Assembly: GCA_014529385.2 (NCBI GenBank) | Contig: CM043969.1 | Coordinates: forward strand, 31,968,446 to 32,032,445 | Reading direction: 5' to 3' | Origin: Adiantum capillus-veneris | Taxonomy: Eukaryota > Streptophyta > Polypodiopsida > Polypodiales > Pteridaceae | DNA: 64,000 bases | Part shown: positions 11,809-25,117 of the stretch, piece by piece | Numbering within the stretch: position 1 is the stretch's first letter | Layout of the letters: the number at the start of each line of letters is the position of its first letter | Position numbers and translations under genes: made by a program | Notes under the pieces: model-generated | Told to the model about the DNA's origin: nothing | Seen by the model: the letters and a program-made list of their open reading frames with translations, nothing else | Databases searched by the model: none

Positions 11809-11972
11809 GTGTGTTGAAGTCAGCTCGTAGCCTTGGTGCCCAATAGTCATTTGCATGCAATCGTTTCTTGTTAGCTTTGTGTGTTGAAGTCAGCTCGTAG
11901 CCTTGTTGAAGTCGGCTTGTAGCCCTGGTGCCCAATAGTCATTTGCATGCAATCATTTCTTGTTAGCTTTGT
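11809..11972. repeat. Two-unit tandem duplication
   Basis: The block 'tgtgttgaagtcagctcgta' through 'tttcttgttagctttgtg' occurs twice back to back (11809-11879 and 11880-11972). The second copy carries an extra internal 22 bp partial repeat (ttgaagtcggcttgtagcc). Confidence 0.75.
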
Positions 11973-12029
11973 GAAGTGTAACAAATGGTCGGCCCTACCA
12001 AATGCATGTGCCATACAAGCCTTATGCCT

Positions 12030-13132
12030 TGCTTGAACTTTCCTTACTGCTAGGTAACCTTGCTTACATGCATTAGCTATCATTAAAAACTAATAAAAAA
12101 CTCTTTGGTATGGTCAAACTTCTCAATCTTGGATCCCATATGGCTCGCTTCAAGGGAAATTTTCCCTCTAGTAATGATATACAAAGCCTTGCTCTTTGAA
12201 GCGGGTACATTTGCACTTGTTCTTGACCATACTTACACGTGGACGCTTTGTCCTCTACCTTCGCCACCTTGCCAACTCTGTATTCTACTTTAAGCGGTCT
12301 TTGCATGCAGCCCTGAGGGCCTTCACCATCATCACATGGCCTTGACTTTAGCCGTGATTAAGGCCATGCTTGAAGGTGGTTGCCATGGTATGAGCCCCTG
12401 TAGAAACCGGTTCTAATGCCGAACTATAACCGCCATCATCTCATATTTTGTGGAAGCCAATTTATGCATGCATCATACATGCAAACTTGGTCAACTTGCA
12501 AAAATCTAGGGTTTTTTTAATCATCTTACCCGTGGTGAATCCCAATCTTTCCCCTTGCATGCCACGACCACTGCCGGGCCTTACATGGACCCTTGGAACT
12601 TTGATTTGCATTTTGAATTAGGCAAGTTAAAAATCCTTGCTGGGTTGAAATCAATTGCAATAGCACTACTCTGAATTGTGCCAATTGCCCAGCATCCATG
12701 TGCTGAATCTTGGTAACCTTGAGAGCATGAAGATCCAAAACCGGAGCACAAAAATTAACTTGGACTCATTTGCACGGTGGGAATCACCCTGTGTGTGTAA
12801 AGCCTAATATGAAATCAAGTTTTTTTATTAAAAAAACTTTATTGAAGTGATAGCAGCCCTCTCTGAAAGGAAGAAGACGGAGCAGTGGCCTGGTAGTGCC
12901 TCCTCGCAAGCCCGTGCAGAAACAAGAATCAACAAGGGTGGCATTGCACTCCCTTCAAGCCAACAAGGATGCCAAATGTTGCTTTGCACCTTTGTCCCCT
13001 TCTGTTGTGTGCAAGGGGTGGTTCTCGCTATTTTGTTTCAAAACCTATCATGCAAGCTCGATTTCCCACGCGTTTCCCATGGGCTCTTCAAGCACGGCTT
13101 AGGAGCTTGATAATGCCACACACACACACACA
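12030..13132. repeat. 1.1 kb direct repeat, copy 1 (LTR-like)
   Basis: Nearly the same sequence recurs at 17430-18558 in the same orientation. Both begin TGCTTGAACTTTCC and end AATGCC(C)CACACA..., giving TG...CA ends. By eye they agree at roughly nine bases in ten. They may be LTRs of a non-autonomous element whose body is 13133-17429, but no convincing PBS, polypurine tract or target duplication is seen. A segmental duplication is the alternative. It holds no real ORF. Confidence 0.6.
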
Positions 13133-14706
13133 TGTTGGTATGGCTTGGGTTTACCTTTGGATGCACCCACACACATACCTACTGACTTGGCATACTTTAC
13201 CTGATCATCTCCCTCTTAGGAGCTACTAATAATGGTTGCATGTTTGGGTGGGTGATTAGCTTTAGTTTGTACCTTTCATTGTCCTTAATGAGTGAATATG
13301 ATGTATGCTATGCATATTGTTGCTATACTTAGCTTTGACGGCTTTATCCTGCTACTTTCTTAAGCTGCCTTTACCTTGCACTTCCCTCAATAAATCTGCT
13401 TTTTACTATGCATAATGTGGCTATAGGTGGATAGATTGTCTTTTGAGTGAATACCATCAGTCTCTACTCTACACGTTCCTCAATGGGTGAAAGTGGGCTT
13501 TTCCGCATCTCCTTGCTTTTGTTCCATGGGTGATTACCATGAGGGTAGATATTAATGCTTTACCTACATTTCCATGAATATTTTTTACTTTGTACTTTCC
13601 TCTTTGGGTAATCAAGCTTATTCTATGGAGTTGTTGAGTATATCATCTTATGGGTGATTACCATGGGCTTTACCCAGCTTTTTTCTCTAACCTGGTGGGA
13701 TCCTCCCCTTTTACATAGTTTGAAGTGGAAATTTTTATCATTTATGTCTGACTCACACTCTCTATCCCAATAAATGGGGTTATTTCCTGTAAGCCCCTAA
13801 GACGAGTCTTGGTCTAAGCTCTGTGCCGCACCTTCACCTTCGGCCTCATGTTGCTGCCACCTAGGAAGGTCTCCCCTCCCTTCTAAGTTATTGATAGGCT
13901 CAACCCTCAAGAAAGGACCTGCTGGATGTCTTTGTGGATTGCCTCCATTGCAAAATCTTGCCTTCACTCTGTTTCTTCCCCTCACTTGATTTACTGACAG
14001 GCTCGTCTTCCTAATGTAAGTTTTGTTGGATTTATTTATTGCTTGCATGAATTCTTGCATCCACCATTCACTATGGTCTGGCTTGGTGAACTTGGGTGCT
14101 TTATATATCATACTGCATGCTCGTGACTAGCTGCAATACAGACCATAGCCACTGAAGTTTGTGCCTTAGTATCACCATGGTGCATCATGCCACTGAGTAC
14201 TACACAGCTTTTTTTACTATGTTTACTTTATAATGTTTCTCTTCAAAGTGACTTCAAAACTTACCTATCTCTACCCTTGGTTAGAAATTGCATATACTAT
14301 CTGCAGTTTAGCAGACTTGCTTGGCTTGACATATTGGAGTTGGAGGCTTGTTGGTTAAACTGATGCTTCCGTCTATTTAAGGTGAGGATTTTTTCCCTCA
14401 CTTAGATTTGGGCTTACTTGTTATGATTTTAAAAGTTCATTTGACGAGAGTGTTAAGGAAAATGCTTTGCTACTAGAATTTAAATAATGGTCTTGCAATA
14501 AATTGAATGTTGATTGGATCCACTTCACACACAGGTTTTCCACCTTACCAAAACTGATTTTGGGGATTTTTAAAAAACTAGCTACATTTTGATTGCTCCA
14601 TCCCATAATTACTGGTTTGATTAAATTATTTGTAGTTTTGGCTACTAGTATACTTGAAGCACTATGTGCATTCATATCATTAGTTACAGGTTTGGCAAGA
14701 TGGTTA

Positions 14707-15341
<635 letters not shown>

Positions 15342-17429
15342 TAGAAAATGATGGGGTATAGAATTAATGACAAAGTTGCATTGTCATGGCTGATTGGTCT
15401 TTCATTTCATTTCTTCACATTTTTGACATGCAGGATTGAATCATGGCACTTTGATTCTTTTGGTATAGATCAGGTTTTATTTGTGCTCGGGCTTTGATTT
15501 GACTTTCCAAGCTTAAGTTTCATTCAATCCGATGCATTGTTTGGTTTTTTCTGAAACCCACTTGGGCTAGCTCAGCTTTGTTTGGATAACTGGTGATGTT
15601 ACTGGTCTTCTCACTTTTGGTTTGTTTTTACTGACTTTGGAACTTTTTGGCTAACCTATCCTAGCTTACTCAAACTCGACATCAAATTGCTTAAAGTGGT
15701 TGCAATTGGTATTTGAAAGAACTGGGAATGAACCTTTGTGGGTAACCATGATTTTGGTCATACTTGTAGGTTATGTTGGTCTCTTACCTTAGCACTGATT
15801 ATACTTCTGCTGGGATATGGTTTGAGGAAGCTCTCAACAAAAAGGGATTGTATGGATTTGACAAATATATCTTCCTCCTATCCTATTGAATAAATCGGGA
15901 CTTTTGGGTGGGATTTTTTCCTAGCTCTCTTGGATTCTTAGTTTGACTAGGTTATGCTATTTTATTCTGACTTATGGGAGTGCTTGGTTAATGAAGACAT
16001 TCCTCATCTGGATCTTTTTGGTTGATGAAGACACTCCTACTAATTACTTTGGTATTTGGATGATTTTCGATAGGTTATTTGATGTTATATACTTGATGTT
16101 AACATGCCGGTCTTCTTAGCCTCATTTTAAGAATGATTTTGTATTCTACAATGATGGATGGTTTCGGTTGGGTGGACTTACTTAACTGATGTGAGGGATG
16201 TCCAGCTTGCTGGCAGATTGTACTTAGCAAGTTGTTGAGTGTAGATAGTTGGGGGTGGCTTGGTTAAGAACACTACTACTAAAACTTAAGCATATAACTT
16301 TTCTGAGAGTTGGTCTACAGGCTGTGTTTAACACTTGGATTTGATGTTTTCCAAAATGGTTACTGCTAATCTGTATGGAGATATCAACCTGATTCTTGAC
16401 TCAGGCTATTGCTGCACTAGCTTGAGCTGACTACGGCTAGTGTATCTCCTCTTTTACTCTGAATACATCTGATCCTTTGACCAATAAGTCTTTCCTATGA
16501 ATGCTAAGGCACCTTTGACTCTGGCCAGCTTGTTGAGCTTGTTGGTTTGGATTTTTTTGAGAACACATAAAGCTCGACTAAGTGCCTGATTATTTTTTAT
16601 TTACATATTTTCTTCAAAATGTGTTTGGGTCTCTTCTTGGTATTGTTATCTCTTACTCTAACACTAGTTATGCTTTGGTTGGGATAAGTTTTGCCTATGA
16701 TAGTTCTCATTTGGAGTGTCACTTTTTTCCCTTCTCAGTTTATACTTACCCTGGATAACAAATTGGCAGGAGTAATTCATGAGGCCTTAATACTTCTGGT
16801 TATTCCTGGTTTATGCTTTCTTTAGACTTGACTGTCTTAGGATTCATTGAATCTGCCTGTTGATTATTGTGAGCTTGCTGATTATTTTGGTTTTGAAAAC
16901 TTGGTGTAGTTGGTCCATGCTTGCAACATCAGTTTGACCTACTTGGTTGAGTCTTTGTTTTTTGGTAGTTGCTCTAGCTCACTTTCTGATTGTTTTGGTT
17001 TTACATACTTATCTCTACTTAGGTTTACTAATGTGATTTATTTACTAGTTTTTGCTAGTCCTTGGGGAATGGTTTCTCATGAATGGTTCTTGCCTTATTA
17101 TTGTTTATGTTCATCCAATGTGTAAGGATTGATGAGTACATACATTAAGTTTTATGTTGTTATGGTTACCTCTGGTGAATAATCTGGTAGATTCTTGCAC
17201 TGGAAATTTTTTTTACTGAATATTCTCGGTCAATTATGTACCCATTGGTGGGCTTGCTCTTACTATTCATTGTCTGCTTGGCCCTCGGGATGCTAGCCTT
17301 ATACTGGCTTTGACTCGATCTTGCTGGATTTTTTGACTTAGTGATGATCTTGAATTAATTACTAACTTGGGGAAAATTACTTATGGATACCTAGTTTTAT
17401 TGATGTTTCTTTGATTTGTGGAAGGTCCT

Positions 17430-18514
17430 TGCTTGAACTTTCCTTATTGCTATGTAACCTTGCTTACATGCATTAGCTATAATTAAAAACTAATATAAAT
17501 TGCTTTGTTCTGGTCAACCTTTTCAATCTTGGAGCCCATATGCCTCGATTCAAGGGCAATTTTCCCTTTAGCAACGATATACAAAGCCTTACTCTTTGAA
17601 GAGGGTACCTTTGCACTTGTTCTCGACCATCCTTACACCTAGACACTTTGTCCTCTGCCTTCGCCACCTTGCCACCTTTGTATTCTACTTTGACGGCCTT
17701 TTCATGTAGCCCTAAGGGCCTTCACCATCATCACATGGCCTCGAATTTAGCCATGATTAAGGCCATGCTTGAAGGTGGTTGCCATGGTATGAGCCCCTGT
17801 AGAAACTGGTTCTAATGCTGAACTATAACCACCATCATCTTATATTTTGTAGAAGCCAATTTATGCATGCATCATACATGCAAACTTGGTCGACTTGCAA
17901 AAATCTAGGGTTTTTTAAATCATCTTACACGTGGTGAATCCCAATCTTTCCCCTTGCATGCCACGACCACCACCATGCCTTGCATGGACCCTTGGAACTT
18001 TGATTTGCATTTGAATTGGGCAAGTTAAAAACTCTTCGGTGGGTTGAAATTGATTGCAATAGCATTACTCTGAATCGTGCCAATTTCCCATCATCCATGT
18101 GATGAATCTTGGTAACCTTGAGAGCATTAAGATGCAAAACGAGAGCATAAAAATCAGCTTCCACTCATTTGCAGGGTGGGAATCACCCTTTGCATGTAAA
18201 GCCTAATATGAAATCAAGTTTTTTTATTTAAAAAACTCCATGGAAGCGATAGCAACCCTCTCTCAAAGGAAGAAGACGGGCCAATGGCTTGATAGTGCCT
18301 CCTCGCAAGCCTGTACAGAAACAAGAATTGACAAGGATGGCATCGCACTCCCTTCAAGCCAACAAGGATGCCAAATGGTGATGTGCACCTTTGTCCCCTT
18401 TTGTGTGCATGTGAGGTGGTTCTCGCCATTTTGTGTCAAAACCTACCATGCAAGCTCTATTTCCCGTGCATTTTCCACTGGCTCTTCAAGCACGGCTTAG
18501 GAGCTTGATAATGC

Positions 18515-18558
<44 letters not shown>
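17430..18558. repeat. 1.1 kb direct repeat, copy 2 (LTR-like)
   Basis: Partner of 12030-13132, ending in an expanded (CA)n tract that runs into (GA)n (18560-18599). Small substitutions are scattered throughout and there are no large gaps. Confidence 0.6.
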
Positions 18559-18599
<41 letters not shown>

Positions 18600-18678
18600 T
18601 TCCTCGCCCAAGACTTGCATGCTTGAAGGGGCAAGAGCCTTCCAAGCCTTTCCATGCTTCTCCCCCCTTCCATGGTTG

Positions 18679-18694
18679 CCTTGCTTTGATACCA
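18679..18694 (-). promoter_or_regulatory. Primer binding site, initiator-Met-tRNA type
   Basis: The plus strand CCTTGCTTTGATACCA is the complement of a PBS starting TGGTATCAAAGC. It differs by one base in twelve from the usual plant initiator-Met PBS. It lies three bases from a TG-edge at 18698. Confidence 0.55.
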
Positions 18695-18697
18695 ATA

Positions 18698-18998
18698 TGA
18701 GAGACTGAGGACTAGCACATGCGCAGTGCACCCAACCATTCCTAACATGGGCCCTTTGCCTGCTAAATAAAGGCCCCCTATACAGCATGTGTGTCTGCAT
18801 CTATCATACGTGTCAAAGCAAGGGACTTGCCGTACATTGTGTGCGAGCCACAAATGGCTGCAAGCATACAACCAGTTAATATAGCAAGCTCAAGAGAGCA
18901 AGGGTGTATCACTCACCGCCGTACGCTTGCCTTTGTGGAGGATTCCTCGCTGCAAAGAAGAGGAAGCTACTGTCTCACCACCACCGTGACGTCGTAAT

Positions 18999-19089
<91 letters not shown>

Positions 19090-19226
19090 TGCATACACAC
19101 ACACACACACACAAGGAGATGAAGAAGAAGATGGAAAATGGAGCAAGAGCACTCTTCAATTGCACAAATGAGAGAATCCATGATTTTTAGGTTTAGGTGA
19201 CTTTTATAAGAGCTCGCCCATTCACA
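18698..19226 (-). repeat. LTR fragment, minus orientation
   Basis: Starts TGAGAGACTGAGG beside the PBS. The part 18788-19226 is a copy of 27399-27787 (the E2 LTR), sharing 'gtgcgagccacaaatgg', 'gcaagggtgt.tcactcacc', a (CT)n tract, 'gagatgaagaagaagatgg' and a minus-strand TATA motif (19198-19207). The first 90 bases resemble 28000-28105. The high-coordinate end is not resolved. It may be a solo LTR or the distal LTR of E2; no matching target duplication supports the latter. Confidence 0.5.
19001..19112. repeat. (CT)n then (CA)n microsatellite
   Basis: About 85 bases of CT inside the LTR fragment, a short unique spacer, then about 19 bases of CA. The corresponding tract in the 27399 copy is only about 50 bases and is interrupted by TATC. 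Confidence 0.9.
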
Positions 19227-19228
19227 CT

Positions 19229-19331
19229 AAGTGAGATGCATACATGATATTCTAGGAATAAGTGAGATGCATACATGATATTCTGGCACTAAGAGCTTGC
19301 AATAAGTGAGATGCATACATGCTATTCTAGG
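19229..19331. repeat. Three copies of a ~28 bp repeat
   Basis: AAGTGAGATGCATACATG followed by (A/C)TATTCT occurs at 19229, 19260 and 19303. The first two are spaced 31 bases apart. They start directly after the LTR homology ends. Confidence 0.85.
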
Positions 19332-20294
19332 AAATGCCAAAAAAAAAATCATGAATTGTAACATTGCCAACTAGAACAAGCGTAGTACTTGAATAAAATG
19401 CAATTGAGTTAAGGTCTATTAGGTTGACTATAAGAGAAGTATACAAGAGCTACGGCTAAATTAAGTACTAGATTGATCAATGTTAATTAAAAAATGTTGA
19501 CTAAAGATTAGTTAACCCTAGGAATGCTCGTCGGGGTCTAAAGACTAATGATTTTGTCACTTATACGACTAAAGTGTGATTAACATAAAATACAAGAAAG
19601 TTTGTGCTATCTGATTTCTTTTTTCTCTCTCTTTTTTTTGTTGTCATAGTTGTTGCAAGTAGCTGGGGGACTCGAGGTCTCAAATACCATCTTGAGCATA
19701 AACTAGTTGAGAGACTCGAGTCTCAAATACCAGCTTAACACATGGACTTCCACAACACAAGTCACACTTAGGTGGAATAAGCTAGAGACAACTATATCCT
19801 CATATCCTAAAACATTACTAAAGTAACTACAATTAATGGACTATTTAGGAGTTAAAATCAACAATTAAGTGGCTTAGTTTAGCCTAAGGTCCTGATACCT
19901 ACTTAAAGCCAACTAATAGACCAAACTCAAAGAAGAACAAGGTACTAGAAGTTTGGAAAAAGTATAGCATCTAAATTGGCAATGTCTCAACTTCAGAAAG
20001 TTTATGCATTGTTTGAAACTCAAATGACAAGATGTAAACATGTAACTGTGGAAAGCATAGATAAAAGGAAGTAGTACACCTGATATAATGGAGAACATCC
20101 GTTGTAACATGTAAACATCCATTGTCATTGTCCTTCAAAGGTATCCTTATGTAGTCACAAACTACACAATAGTCACCACTAAACATCCACCTTCCAGAGG
20201 CACATCAATGGGAAAAAAAAACTTTGTTAATCACTAAACTCTAAAAATGAAACACTCTTATCGTACTAATCCTACCTACCCTCCATCACTTGAG
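19332..20294. other. Intergenic DNA
   Basis: AT-rich. Two near-identical phrases occur at about 19665-19690 and 19708-19735 ('gggactcgaggtctcaaatacc', 'gagactcgagtctcaaatacc'). No gene is seen. Confidence 0.35.
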
Positions 20295-20699
20295 TGATGA
20301 GGATCAAAGTAAGTGGAGGCTGGAGAGCTCGGTCGGTAGTTTTAAGGCTAAACCGCCATCCTCATCATCAAGGTAAGTGTCATATTCTTCGGTAAGGCCA
20401 TGTGTCTCGTCTGTCCAATCACCATTATCGTCCTCATCCTCTTCCGTGCAGAATAGTTTTAGGAATGTCACGAGGCATGCATACTCAGCCTAGGCAAAAG
20501 GGTAGACTTAGGCAATTGGGCAAACTTCCTCGATAGAATAGGGATCCATCGTAGTCAAGAGGCAGACCAGCCACTCTAACTCCTCAACATTTCCCTCACA
20601 AGCGAGTGTTTCAACCGAATCCCATTCAAAGGAAATATGAGGATAACATAAATGCATTACTTGGGACAGGTAAAAAGAATATTCATAAGAATCAGCCAT
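20295..20699 (-). pseudogene. Acidic ORF remnant, unknown
   Basis: From an ATG at 20699 the minus strand reads MADSYEYSFYLSQVMHLCYP and continues in one frame to about 20295, interrupted by two closely spaced stops (20508-20510 TAA and a TAG 15 bases later). Beyond them it gives LKLFCTEEDEDDNGDWTDE and TYLDDEDGGLALKLPTE. The strongly acidic, phase-consistent texture suggests a broken gene or an intron-containing exon pair. No family is recognised. Confidence 0.3.
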
Positions 20700-20889
20700 A
20701 CATGTGAATACAAATAGAGGATGGTTATGTGTTTGATGCCATAGGTTTATGTTTCAGTGTACCTGATGTGACATGTGTAGGTCTGGGTCAATGATTTTGA
20801 CTAGTATTATGCACACTCATTTGCTAAATTATTGCTCTTTCTCTTTACTTTTTTTTCTTTTTTCTTTTTTAAACTAGGGTGGTTAGTTA

Positions 20890-20896
20890 TTATATA

Positions 20897-20974
<78 letters not shown>
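20890..20974. repeat. (TA)n microsatellite
   Basis: About 85 bases of almost pure TA; it can form a cruciform. Confidence 0.95.
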
Positions 20975-20977
<3 letters not shown>

Positions 20978-21125
20978 TAAAATTCCTAAGATCGAAAAGC
21001 TCAAGGGTCAGGGAAAGAAGGGTAAGAGGGAAATAATTCAATAGGCTGATGTGAATGAAGACTCCCCCTTTCTTGGGTAGATCATACTTTAAAAGGATGT
21101 TATCACCCTTTGGAACCAGTTATTT

Positions 21126-21942
21126 TCAATTGGTAATAGGTAAGGATTTTAGCCAATAGTTCTCTATTACCTCAGGTGCCTCATCAAGTTGCAAGGGTGG
21201 TAAGGTACTCTCCCATGAACCAACTTGACGTAGTGCATCAGGTAATAATTGAACAATGGGAGGTGTCGAATCTTTTGTAGCTTCATGGAGGCTGCCTATG
21301 GTAGGTGGAGGTTGTGTAGAAGCTTTTATCTCTATGGATGCATTACATGAGGAGCTAGAAGCTTCATGGAACTCCCCCTTTCCTGGGCTAAGCCAAATAG
21401 ATTGGTTTTGCCTTGGAACCCAAACTAGCTCTGGAGTAGGTGTGTAGTTCTGTGATCTTTCCCTTCCCACGGTCTTCCATCGGCTTTGGAATCACATGGT
21501 TTCATAGTGGATAGAGAAGGACACGATTTACGTTTAGATACCCAAATTTGATCATTTCCATCATAGTAGCCTTGGGCTTCTAATAATTGTTTGGGAATCC
21601 AACATGATTGGTTTTCACCTTCTTAACCTGAGTGGATGCCTTCCTTCAAGGTTTCCTTTGGGAATTAACTTGAACCATGGGGGGGTCCGATAAAGATACC
21701 TTGGGGACCCATGGATATGTACCCTTGGTCAGATCACGTGGAGCCTTTGATGTAGCACTGTCTGTCGTAGCCATGGAAGTTGAAGCTTTAGAGGGTTGTG
21801 CTACTGGCAAGGATGTTGTGAATTTTTGGATTGGCAATATTCTGTTGTTTTTTGTGTTATGAAGAGATGAGATTTTAGGTGTTATTCCTTGAGTCGTAGG
21901 GCCATGAGTTGGTTTCTGTGTCGTGATACTCCTGTCTCCCAA
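21126..21942 (-). pseudogene. E2 Trp-motif tail
   Basis: Three open pieces in different frames (21646-21942, ~21480-21640, 21126-21470) carry a recurring motif: YPWVPKVSL, SCWIPKQLL, QIWVSKRKS and LVWVPRQNQSIWL. The consensus is W-[VI]-[PS]-[KR] spaced 20-70 residues apart in Ser/Pro/Thr-rich sequence. E4 has the same texture at 62880-63290 (QIWVPKAQL, VQIWESKTS). The function is unknown. Position after PR2 in both copies argues it is a real part of the polyprotein. Confidence 0.45.
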
Positions 21943-22240
21943 CCGATATTACATTTGACTGCAGACATCCATTTGCGCCCCATGTTTATATTACCCTCCA
22001 TAGTACCAACAGGCATGACCAAAAATCTTTGAACCACGGTTCCATTGTCATAAATAACAAGAGTGTGTAGGATTCCAAAAATAGTGGTCTTCTTCTTATT
22101 GACACCCTTCACTTGGATGGTGCTTGTGGATAGGGGTGGTTTTCCTAGTAGCTAACACCAAAATCCATAGGATAACAAATTATGTTGAGCTCCTGCATCC
22201 AATAATGTGTTATATAGTACTCTCCCATAAAGGCTATTTA
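21882..22240 (-). pseudogene. E2 second retropepsin-like domain (PR2)
   Basis: The minus strand gives NTLLDAGAQHNLLSYGFW (D-A-G-A at 22188-22199), then after a stop GILHTLVIYDNGTVVQRFLV and NINMGRKWMSAVKCNIGWE. A D-x-G-A strand, a middle strand pair and a G-x-x-W element in this order match the retropepsin fold. It is separate from PR1 at 23007-23336. The equivalent domain in E4 is at 62500-62876. Catalysis is uncertain because D-A-G replaces D-[ST]-G. Confidence 0.5.
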
Positions 22241-23010
22241 GTTCAATTAGATATCAAAGAGGTGGCTCAGATTCCAATGAATCATCATCAGTGTCTTCAA
22301 AAAATGCTTCCGTGATTCCCAGATTAGCCTCTCGTTGGCGTCTAAGACGTTGTTTTCTTTCTCAAGCCTCAACTCTTGCTTTGATCTTTTTAAGCTTCCT
22401 AGCACGCACGTTTACTCGATATAGTTGCCTCTTATATCTCTTACTCTTCTTGTCTAATTTTTATTACGGACAATCTCTAGTGAAGAGTCAATAGATGAAT
22501 TGCTACTTGTGTCTTTTGCTCTTCTAGAGTACCACTAGGCCTTGAATGGTTTGTCCCCAAATTTTCACTAAGATTTAACTCAGATTCTTCGTCCTCAAAG
22601 TCTATTTCAATTGATGATTCTGACCCCAAATCATGTGGGCTATAGTCTTGTGAGACACTACTGCTTCCAATGACAGACAAACCTTCATCTTGTAGATCAG
22701 AAGCTATATGCATTGCTTCCAGCATATTTAAGGGTACGAGTGGTGGCATTTCATCCCCCTCAGGTGTTACTCAGGTTGTCCCCCTGTTTCCCTGAGTGTC
22801 TATGGCTGCTGCTAAGTGGACCCAATCCACGTTGTTTGACTCAATCATCCCAGGTAGTACATCCATACAAGGAGAATCTTCTTCAACATCAATGTCCACT
22901 TTACATGTGTAACAATACTGCAATGGGGCCCAATGAACTGTGGTGTCTGATCTATGATCAATTATAAACATGTTTCCTAGAGGATGTGCTCGACCAGTTA
23001 CAAGATTCAC
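22241..23010 (-). pseudogene. E2 post-PR1 linker
   Basis: Begins VTGRAHPLGNMFIIDHRSD, includes DWVHLAAAIDTQGNRGTT, DLQDEGLSVIGSSSVSQDYS and an acidic stretch (IEIDFEDEESELNLSE). It turns basic (KSKRYKR-like, then RKQRLRRQREANLG) and ends EDTDDDSLESE before PR2. E4 shares the acidic part at 60850-61570 and the TDDDSL element at 62520-62540. In E4 the two parts flank an integrase segment, so the join here marks the missing pol. Confidence 0.55.
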
Positions 23011-23850
23011 TCAAATGACAGATCTTGGAACTGCAAGTAGACATGGTTTTTAGACCAGTCATGCACCATTTTTGCTTCCCTCATGAAAGGACATCCAAAG
23101 ATCATCTCAAATGCCATAGTGTGCTTGGAGAAATCCATAACAATGAAGGTATTTCTTATTTTATGTCCAAAGACCTTGATCTTGAGATCTTCTACCATCA
23201 CAATAGGTTTAACAATAGACCCATTGGCCATCTTTACTACTATGGTTGTGGTCCCAAGGTGAGGTCTTCCCATAGTTTCCCAGCAATTTCTAGTCACAAT
23301 GCTAATCCCAGCACCACCATCAAGGATTCCCTTCACAGTTAATCGTGATTGCTATGGTTGCATTGGATTCATCACCCTCAAAGAACTGTCCCAACTTGTT
23401 AACAGGTATTTCTACAACAGGGTTCTCATCTAGGTTGGGTTGTGGATCTAAGTGTTCCTCCTCTATTGGCATCTCCCTATCTCCATCCATCTATGAAAAT
23501 TGTGGTAGCCCAACCTTCAGTTCTCCATTGAAGAAAGCTCAAAGAGCTAAGAATAGCTCAGGGTCTCCATATAGTCTAGACATGATGGTAATTCTAACTT
23601 CTGGAGCCATGAAATCCATCAATTTGGCAATATTTAACGGCACCTTTTGGGCTTCAGTCCCTTGACATGGGAAAGATGGGATCTCCATTTCTTCCATAGG
23701 GTCAGGTAGTCTGTCTGTAAACATTCTTTCCAACAAGAAGTGAGTATGCCCACTTTCCCATGACGTTAAGTAACTTTCTTCTTGGATGACACTAGGTATG
23801 GCTACGGGTCTATGGACTTTGTGAGGTTGTTGTTGTGTAGGGAACAATGT
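23007..23850 (-). pseudogene. E2 retropepsin PR1 with upstream spacer
   Basis: The spacer (23539-23847: FPTQQQPHKVHRPVAIPS, RITIMSRLYGDPELFLAL) leads in nearly one frame to the protease: VKGILDGGAGISIVTRNCW (D-G-G-A), TIVVKMANGSIVKPI, NTFIVMDFSKHTMAFEMIFG and MVHDWSKNHVYLQ. The active site reads D-G-G instead of D-[ST]-G, as in E6. One stop at about 23490 and a break near 23340 interrupt it. It would cleave the gag-pol polyprotein. Confidence 0.7.
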
Positions 23851-24311
23851 GTCTGTAATTCAGATCTGCCTAGGTGTTGGTTCTAGATCCCTTTGGGTAT
23901 CTTCTACCAAACTCTTTAATTGCTTGACTCGCTCGATCTCCTATGTAGGGTTTGGATAAGTTCCTATCTTCTTCTTGGATCCTGGCCATTGTGGCTCATG
24001 ACGATCTTCCTTGTTGGTTTCTTTCTTACTGGTCATTTTGGTCTCCATGGTTTCACCTGAATCAAAATCCTCTTCATCGTCGTTCATATATACGGGTACG
24101 TCACTAGTCCCTATGTTGGTCTTTGAACTAGGGTCTAACTTTGCTTCTTTTTGTGATCTCTTCCTTCGTATTTTCTTCTTTTTTTGAGACTGGGCAATTG
24201 ATGCCGTGTTTCTTTCTTCAAGAATATAATTTTGTTATTGGAGCATCAATCGTGTGAGTACGTTTACTGGTACCACAGGTGTACTTTGTGATGGCTCCTC
24301 GGTAACCTTAA

Positions 24312-24842
24312 TCAAGGTGGGGCCGGCATCAATGCAGGCACTGAAGGTGTGTCTATCCATGCTAAGGTTGGTCTATTGGCCATCGGGCGCTTAAGAAATA
24401 TGCAATCCTTAGCTTGATGACCATACCTCCCACAAGCATTGCAATTCTGATTGAATGTTACTCTAAAAGTAGGGCATTCATTGGTACTATGTGGACCATA
24501 GCATACTGAGCACCATTGTTGCTCCCTTCTTGGATACATATGATTGTTTTGTGGAGCACAATTGTCTCTAAGACTCTCTTGAATGGCCTTGGTGAGATCT
24601 GCTAGAGTCATCTCAGATATCTTTGGCTCCTTAGCAATACGCTTTAGGGTCATTGGCTGATGCCCTGATACTTGCGAGCTAATAGATTTAGGCTCAACAA
24701 ACACTCTTTCTCCTTGAATCATTAAATTATCCTCCAATTGGATCGTATTAATGGTGACTGCTTCCCAAGTGGTGATACCTCTAATGACTAGGCCATTGTA
24801 GATATCCTCATATCTTAATCCCCTAATGAATCTATCAAGCAA
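24312..24842 (-). pseudogene. E2 gag: capsid C-terminus with two CCHC zinc knuckles
   Basis: The 176-codon frame starts MLDRFIRGLRYEDIYNGLVI (capsid C-terminal helices). Around residues 110-150 it shows CSVCYGPHSTNEC (C-X2-C-X3-H-X4-C) and CNACGRYGHQAKDC (C-X2-C-X4-H-X4-C). Two knuckles distinguish it from E1, E5 and E6, which have one. A broken stretch (24843-25117) separates it from the capsid N-terminal half. Confidence 0.75.
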
Positions 24843-25117
24843 TTGGCTATTATTGAAGCACTAGTTTGGATTACAACGAGAATTCAAATGCTTCAAGCGA
24901 CTAATATAGTCTCTTACCAACTGTCCTTCCTCTCGTTGGGCTTTCTGGAGCTGAGAGGCTACACCCCAAAGCACTCCCTCTCGTATGTATTCTTTCAAGA
25001 ATGGTCTCCTAACAGTAGGGTAAATCGTTTTTTCTTCCACCCTTAGGGTTCTATACCAATCCCCAGCCTTCCCACTTAAGGTTAGGATTAAAGCATTACT
25101 CTTATGTCATTGTGTTC

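Noticed and set aside
18457-19181. Several 60-124 codon frames on both strands
   Set aside because: Translations of CA, GA and CT microsatellites inside an LTR fragment.
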